This document shows positions 1-9,508 of a stretch of DNA of 64,000 nt, piece by piece. The notes under the pieces are model-generated. The model did not search any database. It was not told the origin of the DNA and worked only from the letters and a program-made list of their open reading frames with translations. Origin of the DNA: Nitrospiraceae bacterium (GTDB lineage: Bacteria > Nitrospirota > Nitrospiria > Nitrospirales > UBA2166); contig PBSN01000008.1 in the NCBI GenBank assembly GCA_002726235.1, forward strand, positions 247,390 to 311,389, written 5' to 3'. The translations under genes were made by a program, and so were the position numbers. Position 1 is the first letter of the stretch. Every line of letters starts with the position of its first letter.

Positions 1-3000
1 GGTGGGGAAGAACGCCATATCCCTCATCTCCACGGGATGCATCGTTGGCCGCGCCAGCCCTATGCAGAGCGTGACCGGGAGACGGGGAAATTCATTAGTA
101 AGATTTATATGCTGGGGACGGTTGAACCAGAAGATGGTATGGGCCTGACCGAGCAAATTGCGCGGACGGCCACTCTCTTGAAGAACCGTTCGACAAATGA
201 AACTACCTCCCAAGGGGCGAGCTTAAATCATGTCAAGTCCACTGTCAGCAGTATTATCGATGTGGAACTTATCGAACCGCATACGGTGCGTGATATGGAG
301 CTTGAGTGCGGGGCGGGAAGTTGCGAAGGCGAAGTCGGTGACTTTACCGAGCATTGCCACGTCGCTGACCACTATACTGCCGGCATGTGGCACTTCTGGC
401 GCGTCACAAATGTTCGCCAGGCCAATCTGTTCCCTCTGCCTGGGCGTATCGCGCCACCAGATCCGGTTGATTCGATCGGGCTTTTGGCGAGTGGAACGAC
501 GCTTGATGGAAGAAAGTTCTGTGCGACGGGTGCCGAGGATTGTCCCGAGATTGAGAGTGACGACTTTGTTAACATTGATCAGTGGGTGAGACATCTGTTG
601 CCGCTGAAGGGAGTGCCGGAGGGCTGTGGCACTGAGAATCCTCGAGCCTGCCCACATCCGCAAAATGTTGTTGCATGCCCGTCCCTTGAAGGCCTTACAG
701 GGAATGAGTTGTTGGCAGCGCATCAATGTCAGATTAGGGGCTATGATGCGGACCGGTATGATTACACGAGTCGGCTTGTTGGGGGGCAGCCTCTGTATTT
801 GAATGAGCCGGATGGACCGACGTTTGAGAACTTCCCAAACAGTCCCAATGGGCAGGGGGATTTTGGAGGAATTGGGGATGCTCAAGGGCGTTTTTCGAAC
901 TGGAAAGATACGCCGATTGACAGCGGAGGTGATGATATTGAGGCCATTCGGGCCAATCTTCCCGGGCCGTCCCCTGGCCAGCGTCCTTTGTTGCTCTTCA
1001 ATCCGGAGGATGGACGTTTAGCCTATCCTCACCATCGTCCGCATCGGGGAAAGCGGCCGCCACTGCCTGGTCCTCCGCTCGCGGATGATTCCGGAAGCGC
1101 GCATAGCGGCGCTCCCTTCTTGGGTGAGGTCAGTACGATGAGCCCGGGCACAGATCCGATAACAGCTCCAAAGGCTGAACTGGGTACCCGCCCGGCGGGC
1201 CTTTGCCCGCAGGATGCTCCCGTGCGGAGCTATGACATCGTGGTGACCCCTGTTTTGGGTGACGGTGCCGTGTATAACCGGTTCGGCGATCGTGATCCCA
1301 ACGCGGCGATTCATGTTTTGGCGAATGATGAAAGTGAACTCCAGTCTGGCATGCGGCAACCTCATACCCTGGTGGTTCGTGGGAATGTGGGAGACTGCAT
1401 GGACATTCAGTATCGGAATCATCTTACCGATGCGAATCCCATTCAGGAGGAATTCAGCAAGGCGAATATGCATCCGCATATGATGCATTTCGATGTACAG
1501 GCATCGGATGGAGTCATTATCGGGTTTAACTATGAGCAGTCGATTCGTCCCTCAAAAGATGCGCTGGCAGGAATTGATGTGCCGGGAGGCGAAGAAATAT
1601 GCTGTGAAGATCGGCCGGCGTTTCGGCAAAATGAATTTACTCGGTATCGCTGGTATCTTGATATTGAGATGATGGCCTTCTGGCATTTGCACCTTCAAGG
1701 CATTTTCGGGTTTTCGATGGGGGTGACGGGTGGAACGGTCGTAGAACCAGCGGGATCTGAGTACTTGGATCGGATCACAGGCGAGCCGATTTATCGTACC
1801 CATGTGGAGTTTCCTGAGCCGGAAGAATATGCGGAAGTTACCGAGAACCACAATACCTTGGCTGACGATCCGCGTATGTTCGGGGTTATCTCAAAACGTG
1901 GAGATGAGGCACCAACTGGTATTGGCATTATGACGCGCAGTATTTCGACTCCGCTGAATCCGGCGCGGCCTGAAATAGAAAATGCCGGTACGGAATTAGC
2001 TGATATCACGCCTGCGGATGAGCCCGCGTTCCGCGAAGCGGTTTTCTGGATGATTGATGATGTGAATATGCTCTTGGCTGAGACTAACGAATTCACCACG
2101 CATATGGCTGGGCCTAGTGCCATGAATATGCGGGCTGAGCGCCTTGATAGTCGGATGAGAGAAACTGGAGCGGCTCCTCATGAGGTTCTTCAGACGAGTG
2201 CCGGTGATCCATCTACCCCGACGATTTTGGCTCATCCAGGGGATCGAGTGGTACTCCGGGTGTTTACGCAGGGTACTCAGGATGCCCACTCTCTTCGTTT
2301 TCCAGGCCAAAGGTTTGGCTGGGAACGGTTCAACGCAGATGGTCGAGTGCTTGATACGCTCACGGAAGCCATAGGCTCTTTCCAACACTATGAACTCATG
2401 GGTGGCGCTGGTGGGCCATCGAATGTTCCTGGCGATTACATGTGGTATATGCCTATCGGCGCGCTTGATTTTGCCAATGGTGCCTGGGGGATCATGAGGG
2501 TTGGGGATCCCACTGGCCTTCAAAGTATTGGAAATGGTGGGAGCACCGATGTCCCAGATATCTGTGCTTCTGCGACTGGGACGCAGACATACAATGTGGC
2601 GGCAATCAAGTCACCTCGACGTACCTTGGAGGCAGCAAAGATATTTGTTTTGGCGGACGCGGATGGCAATCCTCTTTTGGATGAAGTTGAAAAGGGACAA
2701 CCGCTGGTCATGCGTGCCAACAGTGGTGACTGCATAACGGTGCGACTGTTCAATCAGCTCGATGACGGACACGTTGGCATGACGCCTGGACTCTTAACCC
2801 TTGATCCGAACTCAAGTTACGGGTTTAATTTTGGCGACAATGCTGATGGTCAAACTGTCGCACCAGGTGACGATATTGTGTACACCTGGTACGCAGAACC
2901 ACAGATGAAGCCGGCCGATGGTTCGTTGCTCAATCCCGATAAGGGCATTGGGGCTATTGAGTGGAGCAATCTGGGTAATAAGGAGCAAAAGCGGGCGTTG

Positions 3001-3747
3001 GGACTGAGTTACATTGCGAGCTTTGCAAATGTTCCGGAAGATCTGAATGATGGCTTGTTTGCCGCATTGGTCGTTGAACCTAAAGGGTCGTTCTGGTTTG
3101 ATTCAGAAACAGGCAGGACTCTCAATCCGAAGAAACGCACTAGTGTGTCGGCCGTGATTGTGCCTCCGAATGGCAAGGCATTTCGCGAGCATGTCCTCTT
3201 TATGCATGAAAATTCCGTGGAGTTCATTTCGAATATTCGGCCACTTGATTCGGCTGTCACGGCTGGTGCAGCGTTTAACTACCGACGTTCTCCTGGAGGC
3301 ATGCTGACGAAAACTGATCCTCGAAAGATAAATAGTATTCATCTGGTCACTTCGCAGGCGGGTGATCCGACTAGGGTTCGGCTTGTCTATACGAACGGGT
3401 CGGAAGATGTTGCGTTTAGGCTTGATGGACATCGGGGACCGATTGAGGCGGGGACCAAACACTCAAATAACCTCAACGTTTGGCCGATGAATGTTGGGCA
3501 CAAGCACGATATCGAACTAGATGGGGGGGCCAGTAGCTTCCCCGGCGATTACCTCTTTGGCGCAACTGAACATCGGAGGCTTATGGATGGCGGTCAATGG
3601 GGGATTTTTAGAGTGATTGATGCAGATGAGGCAGCGGCCTTGGGAGCCAAGGATCCGGAAACCAGGCTTCGAGGATTTACGACGCTGGAGCGAGCGACTA
3701 AGAAAGCGCAGCGAAAGCGCGATAAGGGGAAGGAGCCAAACAGTTAG
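1..3747 (+). CDS. Large multicopper oxidase, 5' end outside window
   Basis: This is a multi-domain cupredoxin-type multicopper oxidase. The frame is open to base 1, and the codons before the first ATG (base 37) read PHLHGMHRW, a copper-ligand HxHG motif, so the true start lies upstream and the visible part exceeds 1,236 residues. Counting from that ATG, further ligand-like clusters are HPHMMH at about 479-484, WHLHLQG at about 549-555 and DAHSLRFPGQRF at about 749. Near the C-terminus FPGDYLFGATEHRR is followed by GGQWGIFRV. The size resembles the MnxG/MofA class of manganese-oxidising multicopper oxidases (about 1,200 residues or more) rather than 450-600-residue laccases. The substrate is not determined by sequence. 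The C-terminal tail is Lys/Arg rich. The next gene on the same strand lies beyond a hairpin. Confidence 0.8.
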   Translation, partial: GGEERHIPHLHGMHRWPRQPYAERDRETGKFISKIYMLGTVEPEDGMGLTEQIARTATLLKNRSTNETTSQGASLNHVKSTVSSIIDVELIEPHTVRDMELECGAGSCEGEVGDFTEHCHVADHYTAGMWHFWRVTNVRQANLFPLPGRIAPPDPVDSIGLLASGTTLDGRKFCATGAEDCPEIESDDFVNIDQWVRHLLPLKGVPEGCGTENPRACPHPQNVVACPSLEGLTGNELLAAHQCQIRGYDADRYDYTSRLVGGQPLYLNEPDGPTFENFPNSPNGQGDFGGIGDAQGRFSNWKDTPIDSGGDDIEAIRANLPGPSPGQRPLLLFNPEDGRLAYPHHRPHRGKRPPLPGPPLADDSGSAHSGAPFLGEVSTMSPGTDPITAPKAELGTRPAGLCPQDAPVRSYDIVVTPVLGDGAVYNRFGDRDPNAAIHVLANDESELQSGMRQPHTLVVRGNVGDCMDIQYRNHLTDANPIQEEFSKANMHPHMMHFDVQASDGVIIGFNYEQSIRPSKDALAGIDVPGGEEICCEDRPAFRQNEFTRYRWYLDIEMMAFWHLHLQGIFGFSMGVTGGTVVEPAGSEYLDRITGEPIYRTHVEFPEPEEYAEVTENHNTLADDPRMFGVISKRGDEAPTGIGIMTRSISTPLNPARPEIENAGTELADITPADEPAFREAVFWMIDDVNMLLAETNEFTTHMAGPSAMNMRAERLDSRMRETGAAPHEVLQTSAGDPSTPTILAHPGDRVVLRVFTQGTQDAHSLRFPGQRFGWERFNADGRVLDTLTEAIGSFQHYELMGGAGGPSNVPGDYMWYMPIGALDFANGAWGIMRVGDPTGLQSIGNGGSTDVPDICASATGTQTYNVAAIKSPRRTLEAAKIFVLADADGNPLLDEVEKGQPLVMRANSGDCITVRLFNQLDDGHVGMTPGLLTLDPNSSYGFNFGDNADGQTVAPGDDIVYTWYAEPQMKPADGSLLNPDKGIGAIEWSNLGNKEQKRALGLSYIASFANVPEDLNDGLFAALVVEPKGSFWFDSETGRTLNPKKRTSVSAVIVPPNGKAFREHVLFMHENSVEFISNIRPLDSAVTAGAAFNYRRSPGGMLTKTDPRKINSIHLVTSQAGDPTRVRLVYTNGSEDVAFRLDGHRGPIEAGTKHSNNLNVWPMNVGHKHDIELDGGASSFPGDYLFGATEHRRLMDGGQWGIFRVIDADEAAALGAKDPETRLRGFTTLERATKKAQRKRDKGKEPNS

Positions 3748-3830
3748 TTAGGGATAGGTGCCCCTGCTGTTTGTGGGAGACATATGTAAGAACTGAGTTT
3801 TGAATTGTACAGCGCTAACGCAGTGTAGTG

Positions 3831-3879
3831 CCGCCCTGTCTGACGCTCGGAGAATTGGAAGCGTTGGTCAGGGCGGTTT
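3831..3879 (+). terminator. Hairpin after multicopper oxidase gene
   Basis: CCGCCCTG at 3831-3838 pairs with CAGGGCGG at 3869-3876. An inner ACGCT/AGCGT helix extends the stem, and TTTC follows. It lies in the 154 bp between the oxidase and the cytochrome fusion gene and could be a partial terminator. The T-run is short, so read-through is possible. Confidence 0.5.
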
Positions 3880-3901
3880 CTATTGTAGTAGGATCTTGTA
3901 A

Positions 3902-6649
3902 ATGAAAACATTGTATCGAGCATTTTCACCCTCTTTTTTAACCGTATTACTTTTACTCTCCCTGTCTCTTTCTCCTGTTTTTGCCGAGGCAACTCGATCT
4001 GCCGCTCTTTGGGCCTTGAGCGATGATCTGCCGCAGTTTGATGCGGTCCTATGGACGACTCCTGCAAACCCTTCTGCCGAGGAGGAGACAGTTATTGATG
4101 TTTCAATTCGTTATGGCCTGGGGTATGGGGGAACGACGACGCCTGGAGATCCGGTTCAGAATCTTCAAACGCTATATGGCCGAACCATTGAACTTTTTGT
4201 GATTTCCGAGAATCTGGACCATTTTGCCAGGCTTCGCCCTGAGCAGTTTAGTGCAGTTCCAGTGCATATGAAGGAAACCGCGATGTTCCAACTTCGGCAT
4301 CGTTTTCCTTGGGGAGGACGATACAGGCTTGTGACCACCTTCGCCCATCGTGGCAAGGTCTATCAGAAGCAGTTTGACCTGCGTATTCCTGGTTCGCCAA
4401 TCCTCGCTTCTGGCTCTCGTGATCTTAGTCGTCAGAAGGTTTTTGATCGTTACAGTGTCTCACTTGAGGTGCAGCCTGACAGCCCAATAGCTGGTAGTGA
4501 GGTGCAGTTTCGCTATCGGATCCATACTGATGGGAACGAGCCGGTCGTTGATTTGGAGGCATTTGAGGGGACTGAGATGCGCGTAGCATATGTCCGCGAT
4601 GATCTTCGCTTTTTCGCGCTTGAAGACCCTCAACTTGCGGAAGATTCTGCGGCCGTTCCGGTCGTTCCTCGCTTGGTTACCAAACGGCTCTATGGCAGGG
4701 GACTTTTGAAAGAAATCTTGCCTGATGGACGCATGATGATTGAACACGGGCCGATTAAAAACCTTGTATCGATTGCAGGGAAGATGCCGTTTCGAGTAGT
4801 CGATGCAGACGCGTTGAGAAAAGTGCATTCGGGGGATTGGGTGGAATTTTGGCTGATAAATGATCGAGCATCCGGGCTTGTCGTGACGCGGATTGAGCCT
4901 CTGAGTAGTCTGGGCTTGGGAGAGAATCCGGACGCGATTCGGCCATCTTCAGCCCATCCGTTGTTTCCAGGACCGGTCGTGCCGATCCGGCATACATTTC
5001 CATCATCCGGACTCTATGTGGCGTTTGGTCAGTTCAAGCATCAGGGAAGTTTGGTCACAACGCGGTTTATGGTCAATGTGAGTGATTTTGCTGTGGTCAG
5101 CGCGCGGGAGGAGTCGACACGGCACAGTGCGACACTCAATGCTCAGAGCGTGTTGACGCCACAGGAACAAAACGGCAGGATGATCTATACTTCCTCGACC
5201 AGTTTGTCCAAAGAATTGATTAACCTCAGTATCGGTGATGGACAGCTATTTCCAGCCAATCGCGTGACGTGTGCAAACTGTCATGGGCGTGATGGGCAGG
5301 GGAGTCGTGAAGGAGGTGCGGTCGCCTCTGACATCCGGCACGCTACTCTCAGTAAGCCATATTCCACGACAACAGAATCTGGACGAACTCGCTCGCCATA
5401 CACGAATAAGCTTTTGAAACGTGCGATTGTTGAAGGGATCGACTCGAATGGCCATGTTCTGGATTTTGCGATGCCGCGCTGGAAGATGTCGGATCAAGAT
5501 CTCGAAGATCTTATTGCATACCTTCAGCGACTGGGGGCGCTTGAAGCTCCGGGGGTAACAGAGACTACGATAAAGCTCGGAACTATTCTTGACTTGTCGG
5601 GGCCGCTCGCGCGGACCGGAGAAGCAGTGCGCCGTGTTATGGAAAATGTTTTCCAGACTGTGAATGCCGGAAAAAAGGTGTACGGGCGATCAATCGAACT
5701 TGTTGTCGCTGATGGCAAGAACGATCCACGCCTGTCACTTTTAGCGGCAAAGCGACTAGTCGAGCAGGATCGTGTTCTTGGGTTTGTTGGAACCTTGGGG
5801 GATGCGGCGAATCGGCTGGTGGTTCCCTATTTGGACGAGAAAGATATTCCGCTTGTGGCACCCCTCGCTCCTGCATTACAGCCCGCAGAGTTTGCAGCCG
5901 ATCAACTTTTTTCCATTTATCCTTCGTTGGATTATCAGGCTAGGGTATTGGTTGACTATGGCATGGGCCAAAAGCCGGCTTCGTTTGCCGTGCTCTATTC
6001 CGATAACTCGTTTGGTAAGGCAGGGCTCAAGGCAGCGAGGGATCAATTATCTCTTTACCATGTGGAACCGGTTGCCGAATTTTCTCACGTTTTTGGCAGG
6101 CTGGACGCTGAGAAGATTGCCAAGCTCTTTAAGGAGAGCAATGCGGATTTTGTGCTCCTCTTGACCGGTGATCCTTCGGTGATTGATGTTATTGCGGTAG
6201 CGGATCGTTTATCGTATTCTCCAGTCTATCTCGGACACAATCTTCTCGTCACGGGAACCATGTTGCAAATTCCAAGGGCTGGTGAACGGGTGGTCTTGGC
6301 TCAAAATTTCCGGTCCGGTAGGGTGCAGCATCCTTGGGTGGAAGAATTCACTGAGGTCCTGAAGGCTGTTCCCGGTTCTGGGCGCGACCGCGTTCTGCAG
6401 ATCTCTGCTTTTGTTGCGGCAAAGGTGATACTGGACGGTTTGAGGAACGCAGGAAATGATCTGACGCGTGCATCCCTTGTCACAGGTTTGGAGAAAGTGA
6501 ATCTGGATACTGGGCTTCTTGGAACCATTCGCTATAGCCAACAGAGTCATGAAGGATCGTTTGGAATTTCACTTGTGAAACCTGATGGGCTTCGTAAGAC
6601 CTTTCCCCTTGTCGCAGACCGACGTGAGCCTGTTACGCGTAGCCACTAA
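3902..6649 (+). CDS. Secreted cytochrome c / type 1 periplasmic-binding fusion
   Basis: A 915-residue protein with a clear signal peptide (hydrophobic residues about 10-28, FAEA cleavage region). Residues about 30-400 form one or more beta-rich domains without a firm family match; one stretch ending near residue 395 has the HTFPSSGLY pattern seen in secreted beta-sandwich modules. A monohaem site CANCH is at 457-461, followed by a class I cytochrome c domain ending LEDLIAYLQRLG. From about 552 a branched-chain amino acid-type (Peripla_BP_6) domain begins with KLGTILDLSGPLARTGEAV and runs to about 905. No ABC permease or ATPase genes are adjacent, so it may act as a ligand sensor or electron-transfer partner rather than a transporter component. 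The following gene starts 12 bp downstream, which suggests co-transcription. Confidence 0.8.
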   Translation: MKTLYRAFSPSFLTVLLLLSLSLSPVFAEATRSAALWALSDDLPQFDAVLWTTPANPSAEEETVIDVSIRYGLGYGGTTTPGDPVQNLQTLYGRTIELFVISENLDHFARLRPEQFSAVPVHMKETAMFQLRHRFPWGGRYRLVTTFAHRGKVYQKQFDLRIPGSPILASGSRDLSRQKVFDRYSVSLEVQPDSPIAGSEVQFRYRIHTDGNEPVVDLEAFEGTEMRVAYVRDDLRFFALEDPQLAEDSAAVPVVPRLVTKRLYGRGLLKEILPDGRMMIEHGPIKNLVSIAGKMPFRVVDADALRKVHSGDWVEFWLINDRASGLVVTRIEPLSSLGLGENPDAIRPSSAHPLFPGPVVPIRHTFPSSGLYVAFGQFKHQGSLVTTRFMVNVSDFAVVSAREESTRHSATLNAQSVLTPQEQNGRMIYTSSTSLSKELINLSIGDGQLFPANRVTCANCHGRDGQGSREGGAVASDIRHATLSKPYSTTTESGRTRSPYTNKLLKRAIVEGIDSNGHVLDFAMPRWKMSDQDLEDLIAYLQRLGALEAPGVTETTIKLGTILDLSGPLARTGEAVRRVMENVFQTVNAGKKVYGRSIELVVADGKNDPRLSLLAAKRLVEQDRVLGFVGTLGDAANRLVVPYLDEKDIPLVAPLAPALQPAEFAADQLFSIYPSLDYQARVLVDYGMGQKPASFAVLYSDNSFGKAGLKAARDQLSLYHVEPVAEFSHVFGRLDAEKIAKLFKESNADFVLLLTGDPSVIDVIAVADRLSYSPVYLGHNLLVTGTMLQIPRAGERVVLAQNFRSGRVQHPWVEEFTEVLKAVPGSGRDRVLQISAFVAAKVILDGLRNAGNDLTRASLVTGLEKVNLDTGLLGTIRYSQQSHEGSFGISLVKPDGLRKTFPLVADRREPVTRSH

Positions 6650-6661
6650 GGGCATAGTGAT

Positions 6662-8173
6662 ATGACGATACGGGCATTCCTGTGCTCGGTCATCATGCTC
6701 ATTGCTAGCATCAGTGCTTGGGATGATGCATTGGCGACAACACCGTTCCCTTCCAAGCAGAAATCTCTCGGGGTTTCCATTGAATTTGAGGCATCTCATC
6801 CTGTTTATGTCGGTGATGGGGCCACACTGGATTTTCGTGTTTCCGATGCGGTGACAAATCAGCCAATTCGAGCACTTCGGCCGGAGTCTGCGGTACGACT
6901 CAACAATGGAGAAAGGAATCTCAACCTTTGTGGCGCGAATATGAAAACCAAATCTCGCCGGTATGGTAGCCACACTCCAGTCCAATTTAACTCCTATATT
7001 GTGGCGTTGAACAGTCTTGAAGGTACTCTGAGTGTGATGAATCCTGGTCGCACGTCCCGCATGCTCATCAAGAAAATCGAGCTTGGTGGTTCTGGAAATG
7101 ATATTGCACTAGCTTGGCTTGGACGGTACATCTATGTGACTGTTGAGCCAAACGAGTTAGTGGTTGTGGACGGGGTCCATATGGAGCCGGTTCGGCGACT
7201 TGAGGTCGGAACTCATCCCCATCATCTCGCCATTCAACCGGACGGTAAGTACGTGTGGGTTGCTCATGATGGTGATGCGTCAGTCAGCGTGATTGATACT
7301 GATATACACAAGATTGTTGCCACAGTTCCTGTTGGTCGAGGGCATCACGATTTTGCTATGACCGATGACAGCCGCTATGTTGCGGTCACCAATCAGGAGG
7401 ACCATACGGTGACCTTGATCTCGGTGCGTGATTTGGCGCCGGTTGGAACAGTCGCTGTCGGACGTAGACCGCATGGCGTTGGGTACTCATCATTAAGCCG
7501 TTCATTCTATGTGGCCAATGAAGGCGATGGAACGTTGACTGTCATCAATGTCGCGAGGCCTAGCGTGCACAAAACGATTTCCGTCGGAAAGGGAGTTCGT
7601 GTTGTGAGATTTGAAAAAGGAGGACGATGGGGCTATGCACTCAACCGGGAAGAGAATACAGCCACCATCGTTGATGCCACGACGGATACGGCGGTTGAAA
7701 CGTTCCCGACTGGAATTGCGCCGGACGATATTGTCTTTGAATACGATTGGGCCTTTATTCGGAACGCGGGAAGTGCCGATGTGACGATTGTGAGCCTTCG
7801 TCACCAAGGGTTGCTCCAAAACTTTCCTGTGGGCCATTTTCCTCCGAATCATGTCGATATACCTCAAGATCATTCGTCATTAGTCAGCTTTGGCGATGGC
7901 CATCAGGTCCTTGTTCCCAATCCGGCTGATGGGGCTGTGTACCAGATGATGGCCGGTGGGGTGGTTGGAGCATCGAGGGTGTTTGAAACCAAAGGGCGTG
8001 GGCCAACTCGTGCAGTTGTGTATTGGCGGGGTCTAAGAGAGGTAAGTCCAGGTCTTTACCGTCGAGTGCGCACTTTCGATCAACCAGGGCGTCACGAAAT
8101 CGGATTTTATGTGTCCAGTCCGCAAGTAGCAACCTGCTTTGAACTTACCGTTTTACCTGCGCTACCACCCTGA
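6662..8173 (+). CDS. Secreted YVTN-type beta-propeller protein
   Basis: A 503-residue protein with an N-terminal signal peptide (about 1-28). Residues about 30-125 form a short beta domain (SIEFEASHPVYVGDGATLDF). Several YVTN/cytochrome-cd1-like propeller blades follow, for example YVWVAHDGDASVSVIDT, YVAVTNQEDHTVTLI and FYVANEGDGTLTVINV. The C-terminal about 70 residues form another beta segment. A single Cys near residue 93 sits in a position seen in related propeller proteins. No haem motif is present. Such propellers act as periplasmic interaction or redox-partner scaffolds. Its tight linkage to the cytochrome fusion gene suggests a shared complex, but the precise role is unknown. Confidence 0.8.
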   Translation: MTIRAFLCSVIMLIASISAWDDALATTPFPSKQKSLGVSIEFEASHPVYVGDGATLDFRVSDAVTNQPIRALRPESAVRLNNGERNLNLCGANMKTKSRRYGSHTPVQFNSYIVALNSLEGTLSVMNPGRTSRMLIKKIELGGSGNDIALAWLGRYIYVTVEPNELVVVDGVHMEPVRRLEVGTHPHHLAIQPDGKYVWVAHDGDASVSVIDTDIHKIVATVPVGRGHHDFAMTDDSRYVAVTNQEDHTVTLISVRDLAPVGTVAVGRRPHGVGYSSLSRSFYVANEGDGTLTVINVARPSVHKTISVGKGVRVVRFEKGGRWGYALNREENTATIVDATTDTAVETFPTGIAPDDIVFEYDWAFIRNAGSADVTIVSLRHQGLLQNFPVGHFPPNHVDIPQDHSSLVSFGDGHQVLVPNPADGAVYQMMAGGVVGASRVFETKGRGPTRAVVYWRGLREVSPGLYRRVRTFDQPGRHEIGFYVSSPQVATCFELTVLPALPP

Positions 8174-8241
8174 TCTAGAGATGGAGTTGCTTCCCTTTAA
8201 ATCTTTCGCGGCTCATTCCTAGTTATGGTATAAAAGTAGGC

Positions 8242-9435
8242 GTGATTAGCCGGACGTCTTTCATAAAGGGAAGTTTGATTGTACTTCCGCTTCTCCTATG
8301 GTTTTTTGTCGAGTCAGTATTGGCGTTGCCACGATTTTCTATGCGGACTGGAGTACAATGTATTACTTGCCATGTGAACCCAAGTGGTGGGGGGATGCGG
8401 ACTGAGGCCGGATCTCTTTACAGTCGTATGAGTATTCCTTATAAACCGTCCCTCCGAACTACGGGCAAGAGGTTTACACCGAAAATTAACGAGTTTTTTA
8501 CTTTTGGAACGGATTTACGGGTGATGGCATTTGATGATGATCGAGGCACCACATCGGTATTTCCTATGCAAGCTGATTTCTACTTTTCTGCACGACTGAC
8601 GGACAAAGTCACGTTGTATCACGATCAAGGCTTTCGTCGGGGGCTGGATCTTAATAATTTTGAAACATTTGCTCTTGCACAGGTGTTGCCGTTTGATGGC
8701 TATGTCAAGGTCGGAAAATTTGTTCCCGCGTTTGGATTAAAGCTCGACAACCATACCGCGTTTATTCGAGGCGGAAATTCAAGCACGGCTGGAGCTGGAT
8801 CTCGCGCACCAGATTTTGCAAGTTTTACAAACGGGACGGGGTTTAGTCAGCAAGACAAAGATGAGGGGGTGGAAGTCGGTTTTTATCCTAGGAATGCATC
8901 AATCCAGATTGCGGTGCTCAATGGAGGACGCGATAGCACAAACGACTTTGACACCAATACGAGTAAAGCATTTGCTTCACGTGCCGACTACATTTTTGAT
9001 TTTGATGTTGCGCGAGCGACAATTGGTGGGTCGTTCTATCAGAATGATGGATCCTCATCATTAGAAACGATTTATGCGACGCACTTCGGGGCGAATTGGT
9101 CAAAGTTTACGTATTTGGGCGAAGTTGATTGGGAAACGCTCGACGACGAGATGGCACGGGAAGGTGTGAGGCGGGGTGTACGACGTACTGCGTCATACCA
9201 CGAATTGAATTATCTTGCAGTTCGAGGCATAGACCTAAAAATGATATATGAATTTATTGATCCAGATCGTGAAATCAACGATGATTCACTTACCAGAATT
9301 AGTGGCGGAGTCGAGTTTTTTCCACTTCCGCATCAGGAGATCAGGCTTGAGTATAGGCATACGCTGGGAAATCGAGACGTGAACCCAGATGCAAATCTGA
9401 ATGAGGTTATCATGATGTACCACGTTTTTTTCTGA
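8242..9435 (+). CDS. Cyc2-like fused cytochrome-porin
   Basis: A 397-residue protein beginning at GTG, with a signal peptide ending near LA-LPRF. One CxxCH haem motif (CITCH, residues 40-44) sits immediately after it in the context RFSMRTGVQCITCHVNPSGG. The rest (about 60-397) alternates aromatic and charged strands typical of a 16-strand outer-membrane barrel and ends in VFF, the terminal-Phe signal for barrel insertion. This architecture (short N-terminal monohaem segment followed by a porin) is that of Cyc2 iron-oxidising cytochromes and related families. It probably moves electrons across the outer membrane. The electron donor cannot be read from sequence. A non-Cyc2 monohaem porin family is the main alternative. 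Confidence 0.7.
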   Translation: MISRTSFIKGSLIVLPLLLWFFVESVLALPRFSMRTGVQCITCHVNPSGGGMRTEAGSLYSRMSIPYKPSLRTTGKRFTPKINEFFTFGTDLRVMAFDDDRGTTSVFPMQADFYFSARLTDKVTLYHDQGFRRGLDLNNFETFALAQVLPFDGYVKVGKFVPAFGLKLDNHTAFIRGGNSSTAGAGSRAPDFASFTNGTGFSQQDKDEGVEVGFYPRNASIQIAVLNGGRDSTNDFDTNTSKAFASRADYIFDFDVARATIGGSFYQNDGSSSLETIYATHFGANWSKFTYLGEVDWETLDDEMAREGVRRGVRRTASYHELNYLAVRGIDLKMIYEFIDPDREINDDSLTRISGGVEFFPLPHQEIRLEYRHTLGNRDVNPDANLNEVIMMYHVFF

Positions 9436-9508
9436 CCTTACGTTGTTTGCGAATATGAAATAATTTGTGATAGATATTGCGACACAGATAATCACAATGG
9501 AGGATCGA

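Noticed and set aside
223-885. 220-codon minus-strand frame inside the multicopper oxidase
   Set aside because: It lies wholly under a gene with clear copper motifs and has no family resemblance.
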